In this document: positions 1 to 9,501 of the stretch, in pieces
How positions within the stretch are numbered: position 1 is the stretch's first letter
How the letters are laid out: each line of letters begins with the position of its first letter
DNA from: Idiomarina aminovorans
Lineage (GTDB): Bacteria > Pseudomonadota > Gammaproteobacteria > Enterobacterales > Alteromonadaceae
Direction: 5' to 3'
NCBI RefSeq assembly: GCF_023155095.1
Contig: NZ_JAKNDA010000003.1
Span: 1 to 64,000 of the forward strand
DNA: 64,000 nt
Notes under the pieces: model-generated
Database searches by the model: none
What the model saw: the letters and a program-made list of their open reading frames with translations, nothing else
Told to the model about the DNA's origin: nothing
Position numbers and translations under genes: made by a program

Positions 1-21
1 CCATGATCAAACTCTTCAATT
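1..21 (-). rRNA. rrs: 16S ribosomal RNA gene, extreme 5' end only
   Basis: The first 21 bases are the reverse complement of the conserved 5' end of bacterial 16S rRNA (minus-strand reading AATTGAAGAGTTTGATCATGG). The gene runs leftward out of the window, so only its start is present. The mature 5' end lies near base 21 or 22. The leader, boxA and promoter found between 22 and 350 in the same orientation support this being the start of a full rRNA operon, which is inference because the body is outside the window. Confidence 0.95.
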
Positions 22-170
22 AAAAGTAGTTCAATCAACTCAATGAATTACGCGTTTTTGCTCACTTCATTTCTGAAGCTTGCTGAACACTCATTCAAAA
101 GTTGCAATACAATATTTCTTGTTTGCTCACTTCTGCAAGTGCCCACACAGTTTGCTTGGCTTGATAGTAT

Positions 171-182
171 TGTTAAAGAGCG
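171..182 (-). promoter_or_regulatory. rRNA operon boxA antitermination element
   Basis: Minus-strand CGCTCTTTAACA matches the rrn boxA consensus TGCTCTTTAACA. It lies about 150 bases upstream of the 16S 5' end, inside the leader transcript. In enterobacteria boxA binds NusB-S10 and lets RNA polymerase read through Rho-dependent termination in the untranslated rRNA operon. Confidence 0.85.
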
Positions 183-322
183 TTGCTTCTTCCGAAGCAG
201 GGAGGCGTATTCTACACTTCCCGAACGTTTCGTCAACCATTTTTTATCAGCTTTTTAAGCTTGGTTAAAACAAAACGCCGTTGCCAGAATTCCTTGCGGA
301 TAAGTCATGACAACGGCGACGA

Positions 323-350
323 ATTATAGTGATCTCTGTGAGCCTTGCAA
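323..350 (-). promoter_or_regulatory. rRNA operon promoter
   Basis: On the minus strand TTGCAA (345-350) is followed by a 16-base spacer and a perfect TATAAT (323-328). The transcript would start near base 316, giving a leader of roughly 290 bases before 16S. The 16-base spacer is typical of strong rrn P1 promoters. The sequence upstream (351-440) is A/T-rich and could act as an UP element. An inverted repeat (276-283 with 311-318, CGCCGTTG/CAACGGCG) sits at the start of the transcribed leader. Confidence 0.85.
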
Positions 351-522
351 GATCTTTTTTCAGACAAACCGTTTAACTGCTTAAAAACCGTTCAACGATG
401 ATTAATTGCTTTTTATTTGTTGGTTTTTAGAGCGTCCTTGTTATTTTTTTGTGCTTTATTTGAACTATTGTTATATTTGAACACTCTAATAGAAAATAGA
501 CCTATTGAGGAGCTTCAATTTT

Positions 523-1320
523 ATGCGCTGGAAATTACTAACGCTTACATGTCTAATAGTTGCAACTTTCAACCCTAGCGCAATACAAACGAGTTACGCT
601 ATGGCTTATGAGGTCAACACGCAAAACTCTGAATCCAATTTAAAAAGCACCTACCGAAATATAATTGATAACCACCTTCAGAAGAACTTCTCAATTATGC
701 GCACCGTACGCATTCTAATAAATAATTACCCAGAACATGCAGCTTATATTGTTAATGCCGCTTTTGACGCCAAAGAGAGTCGAGTTAAGGCTATTGTTGT
801 CGCAGCCATGCAGGCTGAACCGGCCGTTACTTACATCGTCGTAGATACTGCTATAAGCCGCTTTCCTGATTTGTGTGACACTATTGTAGAAGCAGCAATC
901 CAAACCGAGCCCGCTTATATCGACGATATTATTGCTATTGCACTAAGCCGACAGCCTGACCAGGCTGAAAATATTTTAGGTAAGGCTATAGCATCTCATC
1001 CTGATTTTACCGAGTCAGTTTTGAGAACCGCAGTCAAAGAAGCACCTAATTCAATTCTTTCCTCAATAACGGAATCAATAAAAGCATTACCAGAAGCGGC
1101 GACATCACTTGTTGCTGCCCTTAAAAACTTTTTTGTAGGATCAAAAGATGCAAATTCTTACGAGTTAAATCAGGAAGATTGGAGACTACTTACGCTTGAA
1201 GCCAAGCAATCTGGTGTCACTCGTGAAGAACTTGAATGGTTGGTCAAAGCAGGTTATCTGAAACAGAAAACCTTTGCGCAAATTTTTGATGATGAAATGA
1301 CAAAAAAAATAAATCGATAA
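523..1320 (+). CDS. Exported protein made of nine 15-residue helical repeats
   Basis: I do not recognise the family. ATG at 523 is chosen because AGGAG lies ten bases upstream; a TTG at 505 would extend the frame but has no such site and would spoil the signal peptide. The 265-residue product begins with a typical signal peptide (residues 1 to about 28, ending SYAMA). Residues 70-204 divide without gaps into nine units of exactly 15 residues. Proline opens eight of them (70, 100, 115, 130, 145, 160, 175, 190) and glutamate opens the one at 85. Each unit follows P-x5-[IV][VIL]xxA[IVL]xx, so the region should form a short-helix solenoid. The tail (about 205-265) is polar and unrelated to the repeats. 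The protein probably acts in the periplasm or at the surface; its function is unknown. It is transcribed divergently from the rRNA operon and ends at a clear terminator. Confidence 0.85.
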   Translation: MRWKLLTLTCLIVATFNPSAIQTSYAMAYEVNTQNSESNLKSTYRNIIDNHLQKNFSIMRTVRILINNYPEHAAYIVNAAFDAKESRVKAIVVAAMQAEPAVTYIVVDTAISRFPDLCDTIVEAAIQTEPAYIDDIIAIALSRQPDQAENILGKAIASHPDFTESVLRTAVKEAPNSILSSITESIKALPEAATSLVAALKNFFVGSKDANSYELNQEDWRLLTLEAKQSGVTREELEWLVKAGYLKQKTFAQIFDDEMTKKINR

Positions 1321-1345
1321 ATTTTCATCATTTCAAACACTAAAA

Positions 1346-1373
1346 AGCCGACTGCAAGCAGTCGGCTTTTTTT
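1346..1373. terminator. Bidirectional Rho-independent terminator
   Basis: AGCCGACTGC (1346-1355) pairs with GCAGTCGGCT (1358-1367). It is preceded by an A-run and followed by a T-run, so it can stop both the repeat-protein gene from the left and the alpha ribosomal operon (after rplQ) from the right. Confidence 0.92.
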
Positions 1374-1386
1374 CTTCTTAAAGCTG

Positions 1387-1779
1387 TTATTCCGTAACTT
1401 CTTCAGCTACTTCTTCAACTTCTGGGCGACCAACTAATTCAATGTAAGCCATTGGAGCGTTATCACCTGTACGGAAGCCACACTTAATAATGCGAGTGTA
1501 ACCACCTAGGCGTTCTTCATAACGCGGGCCTAATTCATTAAACAGCTTGCCAACAACCTCTTTGTCACGTGTGCGTGAGAAAGACAGACGACGGTTCGCA
1601 ACGCTGTCTTGCTTTGCCATTGTGATTAACGGCTCAACAACACGACGTAACTCTTTTGCCTTAGGCAAAGTCGTCTTGATTATCTCATGACGCACCAAAG
1701 AGCTTGCCATGTTGCGGAACATTGCCTGGCGATGGCTGCTGTTTCGATTTAGTTGACGACCACTCTTACGATGGCGCAT
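1387..1779 (-). CDS. rplQ: 50S ribosomal protein L17
   Basis: 130 residues, usual for gammaproteobacterial L17, starting [20 protein letters not shown], the highly conserved N-terminus. L17 sits near the peptide exit tunnel of the large subunit. The acidic C-terminal tail (after about residue 118, rich in Glu and Val) is variable in the family. It is the last gene of the alpha operon, 39 bases after rpoA, and is followed by the terminator at 1346-1373. Confidence 0.98.
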   Translation of the reverse strand: MRHRKSGRQLNRNSSHRQAMFRNMASSLVRHEIIKTTLPKAKELRRVVEPLITMAKQDSVANRRLSFSRTRDKEVVGKLFNELGPRYEERLGGYTRIIKCGFRTGDNAPMAYIELVGRPEVEEVAEEVTE

Positions 1780-1818
1780 ACCTATACCCTTCTCAGTAAA
1801 TCTATTACTAAGGTGACC

Positions 1819-2808
1819 TTAGTCGTTATCAATTAAGCTAGCTGGTGGCCAGTTCTCAAGGCGCATGCCCAGAGATAAACCACGTGAAGCCAACACGTCT
1901 TTGATTTCAGTCAACGACTTCTTACCTAAGTTGGGAGTCTTTAACAACTCAACTTCGGTACGTTGCACTAAGTCACCAATGTACTGAATCGCTTCTGCTT
2001 TTAAGCAGTTCGCAGATCGAACAGTCAATTCCAAGTCGTCCACCGGACGCAGAAGAATCGGATCAAATTCCGGTTTCTCTTCTTTCTCTTCCGGTTCACT
2101 GATATCACGAAGTTCGACAAAAGCATCGAGTTGCTCAGCTAAAATTGTAGCTGCTCGACGAATAGCTTCCTCTGGATCCAATGTACCATTGGTTTCCATT
2201 TCGATAACCAGCTTATCCAAGTCTGTACGTTGTTCAACACGCGCGGCATCTACAGAATATGCAATGCGTTCTACCGGGCTGAACGACGCGTCGACAAGTA
2301 GACGACCGATTGGACGTTCATCATCATCAGTTGACTGACGTGATGCCGCAGGCACGTAACCGCGACCACGTTCAACTTTTACCCGCATAACGAGTTCATA
2401 GTCGCCTGTCAGATGACAGATAACGTGCTCAGGATTAACAATTTCCACATCACCATCGTGAGTGAAATCGCCTGCTGTTACAGGACCTGCTCCGGATTTA
2501 TTCAAAGTCAAAGTCGCTTCATCTTTACCTTCGACGCTGACTGCCAGCCCCTTCAGGTTCAACAAAACTTCAATGACATCTTCCTGAACACCCTCTTTGC
2601 TGCTGTATTCGTGCAGCACGCCATCGATTTCAACCTCAGTCACTGCACAGCCTGGCATTGACGACAGTAAAATGCGACGTAACGCATTACCTAGTGTATA
2701 ACCAAAGCCACGTTCCAGAGGCTCCAGTGTCACCTTGGCATGAGTCGGGCTGATTTGCTCGATGTCGACTAACCTCGGCTTTAGGAATTCGGTAACAGAA
2801 CCCTGCAT
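1819..2808 (-). CDS. rpoA: DNA-directed RNA polymerase alpha subunit
   Basis: 329 residues, the same as the enterobacterial subunit. The N-terminal domain (about 1-235) dimerises and assembles beta and beta-prime. After an acidic, Glu-rich linker (about 238-248), the C-terminal domain (about 250-329, including the conserved stretch [17 protein letters not shown]) contacts UP elements and activators. The gene lies in the alpha operon between rpsD (25 bases upstream) and rplQ, the standard gammaproteobacterial arrangement. Nothing unusual is seen. Confidence 0.99.
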   Translation of the reverse strand: MQGSVTEFLKPRLVDIEQISPTHAKVTLEPLERGFGYTLGNALRRILLSSMPGCAVTEVEIDGVLHEYSSKEGVQEDVIEVLLNLKGLAVSVEGKDEATLTLNKSGAGPVTAGDFTHDGDVEIVNPEHVICHLTGDYELVMRVKVERGRGYVPAASRQSTDDDERPIGRLLVDASFSPVERIAYSVDAARVEQRTDLDKLVIEMETNGTLDPEEAIRRAATILAEQLDAFVELRDISEPEEKEEKPEFDPILLRPVDDLELTVRSANCLKAEAIQYIGDLVQRTEVELLKTPNLGKKSLTEIKDVLASRGLSLGMRLENWPPASLIDND

Positions 2809-2833
2809 TGTGTCCTCTCTCTATGCTTAAGCT

Positions 2834-3454
2834 TTACTTGGAGTAAAGCTCTACGATCAACTGTTCGTTAATTTCAGCAGACAAATCACTACGTTCTGGA
2901 AGACGTTTGAATGCACCTTCCAATTTGTTGTTGTCTACTTCTATCCAGACTGGTTTCTCACGCTGTTCTGCAAGTTCCAGTGCTGCTCCGATACGTGCCT
3001 GCTTCTTCGCTTTTTCGCGAACAGAAACGACATCTTCAGGACGAACCTTGAACGATGGAATGTTCACTACCTGACCATTCACAACAACTGCTTTGTGACT
3101 GACCAGCTGACGAGCTTCTGCGCGTGTTGACGCAAAACCCATGCGATACACTACGTTATCCAAGCGCTGTTCCAGCAACTGCAACAGGTTTTCACCGGTA
3201 TTGCCTTTCAGTCGTGCAGCTTCTTTGTAGTAGTTACGAAATTGCTTTTCCAGAACGCCGTACATACGACGAACTTTCTGTTTCTCACGCAACTGAACAC
3301 CGTAGTCTGACAAACGGCCGCGACGAGCGCCGTGTTGTCCTGGTGCAGTCTCGATCTTACATTTAGAATCGATTGCGCGAACGCCGCTTTTCAGGAACAA
3401 ATCGGTTCCTTCGCGACGGCTCAGCTTGAGCTTTGGACCCAAATATCTAGCCAT
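2834..3454 (-). CDS. rpsD: 30S ribosomal protein S4
   Basis: 206 residues with the conserved start [20 protein letters not shown] and an S4 RNA-binding domain (about 95-155, containing [20 protein letters not shown]). It is a primary 16S binding protein, and in E. coli it also represses the alpha operon by binding the rpsM leader; that leader is recognisable here at 4242-4297. Only one cysteine is seen, so it is the zinc-free form. Confidence 0.99.
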   Translation of the reverse strand: MARYLGPKLKLSRREGTDLFLKSGVRAIDSKCKIETAPGQHGARRGRLSDYGVQLREKQKVRRMYGVLEKQFRNYYKEAARLKGNTGENLLQLLEQRLDNVVYRMGFASTRAEARQLVSHKAVVVNGQVVNIPSFKVRPEDVVSVREKAKKQARIGAALELAEQREKPVWIEVDNNKLEGAFKRLPERSDLSAEINEQLIVELYSK

Positions 3455-3482
3455 GATCTTTCTCCAACTATCGATTCACGCC

Positions 3483-3872
3483 TTAAACGCGACGTTTCTT
3501 AGGCGGACGACAACCGTTGTGAGGAATAGGTGTCACATCGGTAATATTTGTAATTTTATATCCAAGGGCATTGAGGGCACGAATCGATGATTCACGTCCC
3601 GGGCCTGGACCATTCACAAATACTTCCAGGTTTTTCAGTCCGTATTCCTTCGCCATCTCACCCGCACGTTCTGCTGCAACCTGCGCTGCAAACGGCGTTG
3701 ATTTCCGTGAACCACGGAACCCTGATCCACCAGCAGTAGCCCAAGACAATGCGTTACCCTGACGATCAGTAATAGTAATAATGGTGTTGTTGAAAGATGC
3801 ATGCACGTGAGCCATGCCATCGGCGACTTGCTTTTTAACGCGCTTGCGAGAACGAGTCGGTGTTTTAGCCAT
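3483..3872 (-). CDS. rpsK: 30S ribosomal protein S11
   Basis: 129 residues, with the conserved central motifs [19 protein letters not shown] and [14 protein letters not shown] and the C-terminal PPKKRRV. S11 lies on the platform of the small subunit beside the 690 loop of 16S rRNA. It is in the alpha operon between rpsM (12 bases) and rpsD (28 bases). Confidence 0.99.
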   Translation of the reverse strand: MAKTPTRSRKRVKKQVADGMAHVHASFNNTIITITDRQGNALSWATAGGSGFRGSRKSTPFAAQVAAERAGEMAKEYGLKNLEVFVNGPGPGRESSIRALNALGYKITNITDVTPIPHNGCRPPKKRRV

Positions 3873-3884
3873 TACTCAATCCCC

Positions 3885-4241
3885 CTATTTCTTAATTGGT
3901 TTGCGCGGACCTTTACGAGTGCGCGCATTTGTTTTAGTGCGCTGTCCACGTAGAGGTAGGCTACGACGATGACGAAGTCCACGGAAACATCCGAGGTCCA
4001 TCAAACGTTTAATGTTCATAGATACTTCACGACGCAAGTCACCTTCTACAGCGAACTTAGATACAGCGTCACGAAGCGCGTCCAGTTTGTCTTCTGACAA
4101 TGAACCAATCTTAGTGTCTTCAGCGATACCGGCCGCAGCAAGAATATGCTGTGAACGGGTATGCCCAACACCGTAGATTGCAGTCAAAGCTATGACTGCA
4201 TGCTTATTGTCAGGAACGTTAATGCCAGCGATACGGGCCAC
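3885..4241 (-). CDS. rpsM: 30S ribosomal protein S13
   Basis: 118 residues, starting [16 protein letters not shown]. The start is the GTG at 4239-4241. It lies eight bases after AAGGAG and gives the conserved N-terminus; a GTG two codons upstream would be only two bases from that site. E. coli rpsM also uses GTG. S13 lies in the head of the small subunit and contacts the P-site tRNA and bridge B1. First gene of the alpha operon, with the S4-responsive leader directly in front. Confidence 0.97.
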   Translation of the reverse strand: MARIAGINVPDNKHAVIALTAIYGVGHTRSQHILAAAGIAEDTKIGSLSEDKLDALRDAVSKFAVEGDLRREVSMNIKRLMDLGCFRGLRHRRSLPLRGQRTKTNARTRKGPRKPIKK

Positions 4242-4297
4242 TAACACGTCTCCTTTAATTTGTAGGCTTCAGTTGAAAAGCCCGTTAGGATACTCAA
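4242..4297 (-). promoter_or_regulatory. Alpha-operon leader (S4 autoregulatory RNA element)
   Basis: The minus strand between rpmJ and rpsM contains TTGAGTATCCT (4287-4297) followed by ACGGGCTTTTCA, then the AAAGGAG site and the GTG start. From memory the same words occur in the same order in the E. coli alpha-operon pseudoknot that S4 binds to block translation. The E. coli pseudoknot extends into the first codons of rpsM, so the element probably does too. Fold not computed. Confidence 0.75.
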
Positions 4298-4324
4298 CCG
4301 ATTGCCGAATTGCAAATACTTCAA

Positions 4325-4357
4325 AGACTGCGGCCGTTAAGCCGCCAGTCTTTCCTT
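4325..4357 (-). promoter_or_regulatory. Hairpin between rpmJ and rpsM
   Basis: On the minus strand AAAGACTG-GCGGC pairs with GGCCGC-AGTCTTT in a long GC-rich stem just after the rpmJ stop. No T-run follows, so it is not a convincing Rho-independent terminator. It may mark the spc/alpha operon boundary, partly terminate, or be an mRNA processing structure. Confidence 0.5.
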
Positions 4358-4361
4358 CGAA

Positions 4362-4475
4362 TCAACCTTGTCGTTGTTTATGCTTAGCATCAGTGCAAAT
4401 AACGCGAACTACACCGTTACGCTTGATGATCTTGCAGTTACGACAGATTTTCTTCACGGAAGCACGAACTTTCAT
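4362..4475 (-). CDS. rpmJ: 50S ribosomal protein L36
   Basis: 37 residues, beginning [15 protein letters not shown] and ending KHKQRQG. The Cys-x2-Cys, the later Cys and the His form the usual zinc ribbon, so this is the zinc-binding paralogue. It lies between secY (24 bases upstream) and rpsM, the standard end of the spc operon. Its start has a GGAGAG site nearby. Confidence 0.97.
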   Translation of the reverse strand: MKVRASVKKICRNCKIIKRNGVVRVICTDAKHKQRQG

Positions 4476-4499
4476 TGCTACTCTCCGTTCTACCCAATC

Positions 4500-5828
4500 T
4501 TACCGGCCATAGCCTTTCAGATTGGCTTTTTTCAAGACAGAGTCATATTGATGTGACATCATATGAGTCTGAACCTGTGCCATAAAGTCCATAATTACAA
4601 CCACGATAATCAATAATGATGTACCGCCGAAGTAGAACTGCACATTCCATGCAATCATCATGAACTCCGGAACCAAACAGACAAAGGTAATGTACAGTGC
4701 GCCTGCTAAAGTTAAACGCGTCATTACTTTATCGATGTATCTAGAGGTTTGTTCGCCTGGACGTATGCCCGGGATAAACGCCCCTGACTTCTTCAAATTA
4801 TCTGCCGTTTCGCGAGGGTTAAAAACCAAAGCGGTATAGAAGAAACAAAAGAAGATTATCGCAGCCGCATACAATAACACATATAACGGCTGACCGGGAG
4901 ACAATGTCATCGATACCTGTTGCAAAAAGTCTGCAACCATACCTTCACCAGAGCCAAACCAAGTGGCAATGGTACCCGGAAATAAAATAATGCTCGACGC
5001 AAAAATTGGTGGAATAACACCCGCCATATTCACCTTCAACGGCAAGTGCGTACTTTGCGCAGCAAATACTTTACGGCCTTGTTGACGTTTTGCATAGTTA
5101 ACGACGATACGACGTTGACCACGCTCGACAAAAACAACGAAGTAAGTGACTGCTAAAACTACAACACCAATTAATAACAACAATAACAGGTGCAAGTCAC
5201 CCTGACGCGCTTGTTCGGCTGTTTGGCCGACAGCGGAAGGTAATCCTGCAACAATACCCACAAAGATCAGGATAGAGATACCGTTGCCTATACCACGCTC
5301 AGTTATTTGTTCACCTAACCACATTAGGAACATTGTTCCCGTGACTAAGCTCACGATAGCAGTGAAATAGAAGCCGAAACCAGGGTCTATTACGAGCCCG
5401 GGCATTAAATTCGGTAAGCCTGTAGCTATACCTATCGACTGAAATGTAGCCAGTACTAAAGTACCCCACCGTGTATACTGGTTTATCTTACGACGACCAG
5501 ATTCACCTTCTTTCTTAAGCTCAGCCAGGCGCGGATGTACGACACTGGCCAATTGCATAATAATCGAAGCCGAAATATACGGCATAATACCTAATGCAAA
5601 TACTGAAGCACGTTCCAAGGCACCACCGCTAAACATGTTAAACATGGCAACGATGGTATCTTTCTGCTGTTCGAATAACTGAGCTAATACAGCGGCATCT
5701 ATACCAGGAATAGGCACAAAGGAGCCCGCTCGGAAAACGATAATCGCTCCTAACACAAACAACAGGCGACGCTTAAGTTCCGACAAGCCACCTTGCGCTC
5801 GATTTGATTCCAATCCTGGTTTAGCCAT
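4500..5828 (-). CDS. secY: Preprotein translocase subunit SecY
   Basis: 442 residues, matching the E. coli protein, with ten hydrophobic segments. SecY forms the protein-conducting channel of the inner membrane with SecE and SecG; SecA drives export through it. Recognisable pieces are the N-terminal [13 protein letters not shown], the plug region after it, and the cytoplasmic loop [20 protein letters not shown] (about 245-265) that contacts SecA and the ribosome. It follows rplO by five bases in the spc operon. Confidence 0.99.
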   Translation of the reverse strand: MAKPGLESNRAQGGLSELKRRLLFVLGAIIVFRAGSFVPIPGIDAAVLAQLFEQQKDTIVAMFNMFSGGALERASVFALGIMPYISASIIMQLASVVHPRLAELKKEGESGRRKINQYTRWGTLVLATFQSIGIATGLPNLMPGLVIDPGFGFYFTAIVSLVTGTMFLMWLGEQITERGIGNGISILIFVGIVAGLPSAVGQTAEQARQGDLHLLLLLLIGVVVLAVTYFVVFVERGQRRIVVNYAKRQQGRKVFAAQSTHLPLKVNMAGVIPPIFASSIILFPGTIATWFGSGEGMVADFLQQVSMTLSPGQPLYVLLYAAAIIFFCFFYTALVFNPRETADNLKKSGAFIPGIRPGEQTSRYIDKVMTRLTLAGALYITFVCLVPEFMMIAWNVQFYFGGTSLLIIVVVIMDFMAQVQTHMMSHQYDSVLKKANLKGYGR

Positions 5829-5833
5829 TTGCT

Positions 5834-6268
5834 CTATCCTTCGATTTTGCCGCCAGCAGCTTCAATAGCTTCGCGAGCGCCTTTGGTGACTTTAAGACCT
5901 TTTATAGTCACAGCACGACTTAATTCACCTGATTTGATGACTTTAGCCTGTAGTACGTTCTTACGAACGAGACCTGCTGCTTTCAAAGTCGCCAGTTCAA
6001 CGGTATTACCGTCGACTTTCGCGATTTCTGCCAAGTTTACTTCTGCAGCGACCATTGCCTTGCGAGAAGTAAAACCAAATTTTGGCAGACGACGCTGAAT
6101 TGGCATTTGTCCGCCTTCGAAACCTGGCTTAACGGTACCACCAGAGCGAGATTTCTGCCCTTTGTGACCATGCCCACCAGTCTTTCCAAGACCAGAACCA
6201 ATGCCGCGCCCAACGCGCTTTTTGCTGCTTTTTGCACCAGGTGCGGGAGCAAGTGTATTAAGATCCAT
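5834..6268 (-). CDS. rplO: 50S ribosomal protein L15
   Basis: 144 residues starting [20 protein letters not shown], followed by the glycine-rich stretch [20 protein letters not shown] that threads into 23S rRNA. L15 assembles late and bridges domains of the large subunit. It is in the spc operon, three bases after rpmD and five before secY. Confidence 0.99.
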   Translation of the reverse strand: MDLNTLAPAPGAKSSKKRVGRGIGSGLGKTGGHGHKGQKSRSGGTVKPGFEGGQMPIQRRLPKFGFTSRKAMVAAEVNLAEIAKVDGNTVELATLKAAGLVRKNVLQAKVIKSGELSRAVTIKGLKVTKGAREAIEAAGGKIEG

Positions 6269-6271
6269 GCG

Positions 6272-6454
6272 TTATCCCTCCACCTTTATCATGTAATTAA
6301 CTCGGTTCACCATACCGCGGACTGCAGCAGTGTCTTCCAACTCTACTGTGTGACCAATGCGGCGGAGACCCAAGCCACGTAGTGTAGCTTTATGCTTCGG
6401 CAAACGACCGATAGAGCTACGCGTCTGTGTTACTTTGATTGTCTTATTCGCCAT
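6272..6454 (-). CDS. rpmD: 50S ribosomal protein L30
   Basis: 60 residues, with the conserved [20 protein letters not shown] segment that identifies bacterial L30. It is a small large-subunit protein, present in most but not all bacteria. It sits between rpsE (six bases) and rplO (three bases), which implies tight translational coupling. Confidence 0.98.
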   Translation of the reverse strand: MANKTIKVTQTRSSIGRLPKHKATLRGLGLRRIGHTVELEDTAAVRGMVNRVNYMIKVEG

Positions 6455-6460
6455 TGTTCA

Positions 6461-6961
6461 CTACCCCAGTATTTCGTCAACGCGCAATCCACGCTTCGCA
6501 GCAACTTGCTCCGGCGATTTCATGCCGTTCAACGCTTTTATAGTCGCGCGAACAACGTTGATTGGGTTGGTTGAACCATATGCTTTTGACAGCACGTTAT
6601 GTACACCTGAAACTTCCAGAACTGCACGCATTGCACCACCAGCGATGATACCTGTACCTTCTGAAGCAGGTTGCATGTATACCTGTGAACCTGAATGACG
6701 TCCTTTAACAGGATGCTGTAAAGTTTCGCCTTTCAGTTGAACGGTCACCATATTGCGACGTGCTTTTTCCATTGCTTTTTGAATAGCAGCGGGTACTTCA
6801 CGCGCTTTACCATAACCAAAACCGACTTTACCTTTACCGTCGCCAACCACAGTCAGTGCAGTGAAGCTAAAGATACGACCACCTTTAACAACTTTTGCTA
6901 CACGATTAACTGTAATCAACTTCTCTATCAGTTCACCGGTTTGAGCTTCTACATTTGCCAT
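6461..6961 (-). CDS. rpsE: 30S ribosomal protein S5
   Basis: 166 residues. The N-terminal double-stranded-RNA-binding-like domain includes the loop [19 protein letters not shown], the region where spectinomycin resistance mutations fall in E. coli. The C-terminal domain (from about residue 85) follows. S5 contributes to decoding fidelity and helicase activity at the mRNA entry. Part of the spc operon between rplR and rpmD. Confidence 0.99.
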   Translation of the reverse strand: MANVEAQTGELIEKLITVNRVAKVVKGGRIFSFTALTVVGDGKGKVGFGYGKAREVPAAIQKAMEKARRNMVTVQLKGETLQHPVKGRHSGSQVYMQPASEGTGIIAGGAMRAVLEVSGVHNVLSKAYGSTNPINVVRATIKALNGMKSPEQVAAKRGLRVDEILG

Positions 6962-6970
6962 GTTCGTCTC

Positions 6971-7324
6971 CTAGAACTGAAGTCCGGCTTCACGAGCTGC
7001 GTCCGCTAATGCGGCTACGCGACCGTGGTATTTAAAACCACTACGATCGAAAGATACGCTTTTAACGCCTTTTTCAATCGCTCGTTCAGCGATAGTTTTA
7101 CCCACGACTTTAGCTGCATCTACGTTACCCGTAGCTTTCAGCGCGTCGCGAATAGTCTTCTCTGCAGTCGATGCGGCTGCCAGCACTTCAGAACCGTTAG
7201 GTGCGATCAACTGCGCGTAAATATGCCGTGGTGTACGGTGAACGACCAGGCGATTTGCACCCAACTCTTTAATTTGTTTACGTGCGCGAGTAGCACGACG
7301 TAAGCGAGCTGCTTTATTGTCCAT
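6971..7324 (-). CDS. rplR: 50S ribosomal protein L18
   Basis: 117 residues, starting [20 protein letters not shown], with the family signature [21 protein letters not shown]18 binds 5S rRNA with L5 and L25 and anchors it in the central protuberance. Ten bases from rplF and nine from rpsE. Confidence 0.99.
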   Translation of the reverse strand: MDNKAARLRRATRARKQIKELGANRLVVHRTPRHIYAQLIAPNGSEVLAAASTAEKTIRDALKATGNVDAAKVVGKTIAERAIEKGVKSVSFDRSGFKYHGRVAALADAAREAGLQF

Positions 7325-7333
7325 CGTATTACC

Positions 7334-7867
7334 CTACTTTTTCTTGGCTTCTTTACGGCGCACTTGCTCGTCAGCATAACGGACACCTTTGCCTTTATAC
7401 GGCTCAGGTTTACGGTATGCACGAATGTTAGCGGCAACTTGACCGACTAACTGCTTATCTGCACCTTTAACGACGACTTCAGTCTGAGTCGGAGTATCGA
7501 TTGTGATTCCTTCCGGAATCTCGAACTCCACAGGATGCGAGAAGCCCAGAGTAAGGTTCAGTTTATTACCCTGCGCTTGCGCACGGTAACCAACACCCAT
7601 CAACTGTAACTTACGTTCGAATCCCTTAGTAACTCCGACCACCATGTTTTGCAACAATGCGCGCGCCGTACCAGCTTGAGCAGTTGAGTTTGCGACACTT
7701 TCGCGAGCGTTAGTGCGTAACTCACTCTCTTCTTTCACCAGTTCAACGGCATTGTTAACAACACGACTCAGCGAGCCTTGGGCACCTTTAATCGTGACTT
7801 CCTGGCCATTTAGCGTAACTTCAACGCCAGCAGGAATTTCAATAGGTGCTTTAGCAACACGTGACAT
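7334..7867 (-). CDS. rplF: 50S ribosomal protein L6
   Basis: 177 residues starting [20 protein letters not shown], two tandem L6 domains, and the C-terminal signature [16 protein letters not shown]6 lies near the sarcin-ricin loop and factor-binding site of the large subunit. Spc operon, between rpsH and rplR. Confidence 0.99.
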   Translation of the reverse strand: MSRVAKAPIEIPAGVEVTLNGQEVTIKGAQGSLSRVVNNAVELVKEESELRTNARESVANSTAQAGTARALLQNMVVGVTKGFERKLQLMGVGYRAQAQGNKLNLTLGFSHPVEFEIPEGITIDTPTQTEVVVKGADKQLVGQVAANIRAYRKPEPYKGKGVRYADEQVRRKEAKKK

Positions 7868-7880
7868 TTCCTACCTCCTA

Positions 7881-8273
7881 TTACGCTACGTAACCAATGA
7901 TTTCGCCACCAAGGCCAGCTTGGCGAGCGGCACGATCAGTCATCAGGCCTTTAGACGTCGAAACTACTGCGATGCCAAGGCCACCCATTACGTTAGGCAA
8001 CTCGTTGCGTTTCTTATAGATACGCAAACCAGGGCGACTAACGCGCTCGATTGATTCGATTACTGGCTTGCCCTCGAAATATTTCAATTCGACTTCAAGC
8101 TCAGGTTTAACAGTACTCTCAGCACTATAAGCAGTAATAAAACCTTCTTCTTTCAGAACTTGAGCAATCGCCACTTTCTGCTTAGAAGACGGCATTTTAA
8201 CCGTTACTTTGTTAGCACCTTGAGCGTTGCGAATGCGTGTGAACATATCCGCAATTGGATCTTGCATGCTCAT
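7881..8273 (-). CDS. rpsH: 30S ribosomal protein S8
   Basis: 130 residues starting [20 protein letters not shown], with the C-terminal [20 protein letters not shown] signature. S8 is a primary 16S binder. In E. coli it represses the spc operon by binding the mRNA near the start of rplE. Here rplN has its own upstream region, so any S8 control could still act within this shortened operon; that is inference. Confidence 0.99.
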   Translation of the reverse strand: MSMQDPIADMFTRIRNAQGANKVTVKMPSSKQKVAIAQVLKEEGFITAYSAESTVKPELEVELKYFEGKPVIESIERVSRPGLRIYKKRNELPNVMGGLGIAVVSTSKGLMTDRAARQAGLGGEIIGYVA

Positions 8274-8299
8274 ATTTGCTTTCTCCCGTGATTCGTGGC

Positions 8300-8605
8300 T
8301 TACCAGCTAGCTTTTTTCAAGCCAGGAATTTCACCGCGCATCGCCATCTCACGGACCTTGATTCGGCTCATACCGAATTTACGAAGGAAACCATGAGGAC
8401 GACCAGTTATACGACAACGGTTACGTTGACGCGTCGGACTGGCATCACGTGGGAGCTGTTGCAATTTAAGTACGGCTTCCCAACGCTCTTCGTCTGATGC
8501 TTTAGGGTCATTAATGACCGTTTTCAGTGCGTTGCGTTTTTCTGCGTATTTTGAAGCGATTTTAGCTCGCTTCACGTCACGCGCTTTCATTGACTGTTTT
8601 GCCAT
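8300..8605 (-). CDS. rpsN: 30S ribosomal protein S14, long zinc-free form
   Basis: 101 residues, the long proteobacterial form, with the core [20 protein letters not shown]. Only one cysteine is present, so it lacks the Cys4 zinc ribbon of the short form. It belongs to the head of the small subunit. Located between rplE (11 bases) and rpsH (26 bases). Confidence 0.98.
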   Translation of the reverse strand: MAKQSMKARDVKRAKIASKYAEKRNALKTVINDPKASDEERWEAVLKLQQLPRDASPTRQRNRCRITGRPHGFLRKFGMSRIKVREMAMRGEIPGLKKASW

Positions 8606-8616
8606 AACTCTACACC

Positions 8617-9156
8617 TTACTTTCTGAACGGGAAGTTAAAGGCAGCTAGCAAAGCACGAGCTTCGTCATCTGTGCCAGCATTAGTGGTAATGGTGATATC
8701 CAGACCACGTACCTTGTCGACTTTGTCATAGTCGACTTCCGGAAAGATGATCTGCTCACGAACACCCATGCTGTAATTACCTCGGCCATCGAACGACTTA
8801 GCGTTCAAGCCACGGAAGTCACGGATACGTGGGATTGCAATCGAAATTAAGCGTTGCAAAAAGTCCCACATGCGCTCGCCGCGCAGAGTTACTTTACAGC
8901 CAATCGGGAAGCCTTCACGGACTTTGAAACCGGCGACAGACTTGCGTGCCACAGTACGAATTGGCTTTTGACCAGAGATAGCCTCTAAGTCAGCCACTGC
9001 GTTATCAAGTACTTTTTTGTCAGCCAGAGCTTCACCAACACCCATGTTAAGGGTGATCTTTTCAATCCGAGGGACTTGCATGACGCTGTTGTAGCTGAAC
9101 TCTTTCATCAGTCCAGGAACTACTGATTCTCTATAAAAATCATGCAGTTTCGCCAT
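8617..9156 (-). CDS. rplE: 50S ribosomal protein L5
   Basis: 179 residues, with the conserved [18 protein letters not shown] region and the C-terminal DIEITITT-like stretch (here [18 protein letters not shown]). L5 binds 5S rRNA and contacts the P-site tRNA and bridge B1b. The start [10 protein letters not shown] follows a GGAG site. In E. coli the S8 repressor site overlaps this start; I did not verify the fold here. Confidence 0.99.
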   Translation of the reverse strand: MAKLHDFYRESVVPGLMKEFSYNSVMQVPRIEKITLNMGVGEALADKKVLDNAVADLEAISGQKPIRTVARKSVAGFKVREGFPIGCKVTLRGERMWDFLQRLISIAIPRIRDFRGLNAKSFDGRGNYSMGVREQIIFPEVDYDKVDKVRGLDITITTNAGTDDEARALLAAFNFPFRK

Positions 9157-9176
9157 CGTAAAACTCCAAGTTTGAA

Positions 9177-9491
9177 TTAAATGATTGCGTTGTTCGATTT
9201 GAAGAAGCGAACTTTCTTGCCATCTTCAATACGAAATCCAACACGATCTGCTTTACCTGTCTCTGGGTTAAGGATCGCTACGTTCGAAATGTGGATGGCA
9301 GCTTCTTGTTCAACGATACCGCCAGATTCACCTGCGCCAGGATTTGGCTTTTGGTGTTTCTTGACTACGTTGACGCCTTCCACGATCACGCGATCTTTAT
9401 CAGTAAGAACTTTAAGGACTTTACCTTGCTTGCCCTTATCCTTACCTGCCAGGACGACTATTTCGTCATCACGTTTAATTTTTGCCGCCAT
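9177..9491 (-). CDS. rplX: 50S ribosomal protein L24
   Basis: 104 residues with the KOW motif near the N-terminus ([20 protein letters not shown]). L24 is one of the initiators of large-subunit assembly. It sits ten bases after rplN and twenty before rplE, as in other spc operons. Confidence 0.99.
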   Translation of the reverse strand: MAAKIKRDDEIVVLAGKDKGKQGKVLKVLTDKDRVIVEGVNVVKKHQKPNPGAGESGGIVEQEAAIHISNVAILNPETGKADRVGFRIEDGKKVRFFKSNNAII

Positions 9492-9501
9492 AATTGACTC
9501 C

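Noticed and set aside
505-522. TTG start extending the repeat protein by six residues.
   Set aside because: The AGGAG site lies inside this extension and serves the ATG at 523, which gives a proper signal peptide.
4325-4357. Hairpin after rpmJ as a strong Rho-independent terminator.
   Set aside because: There is no T-run after the stem on the minus strand, so it is listed only as a structured element.
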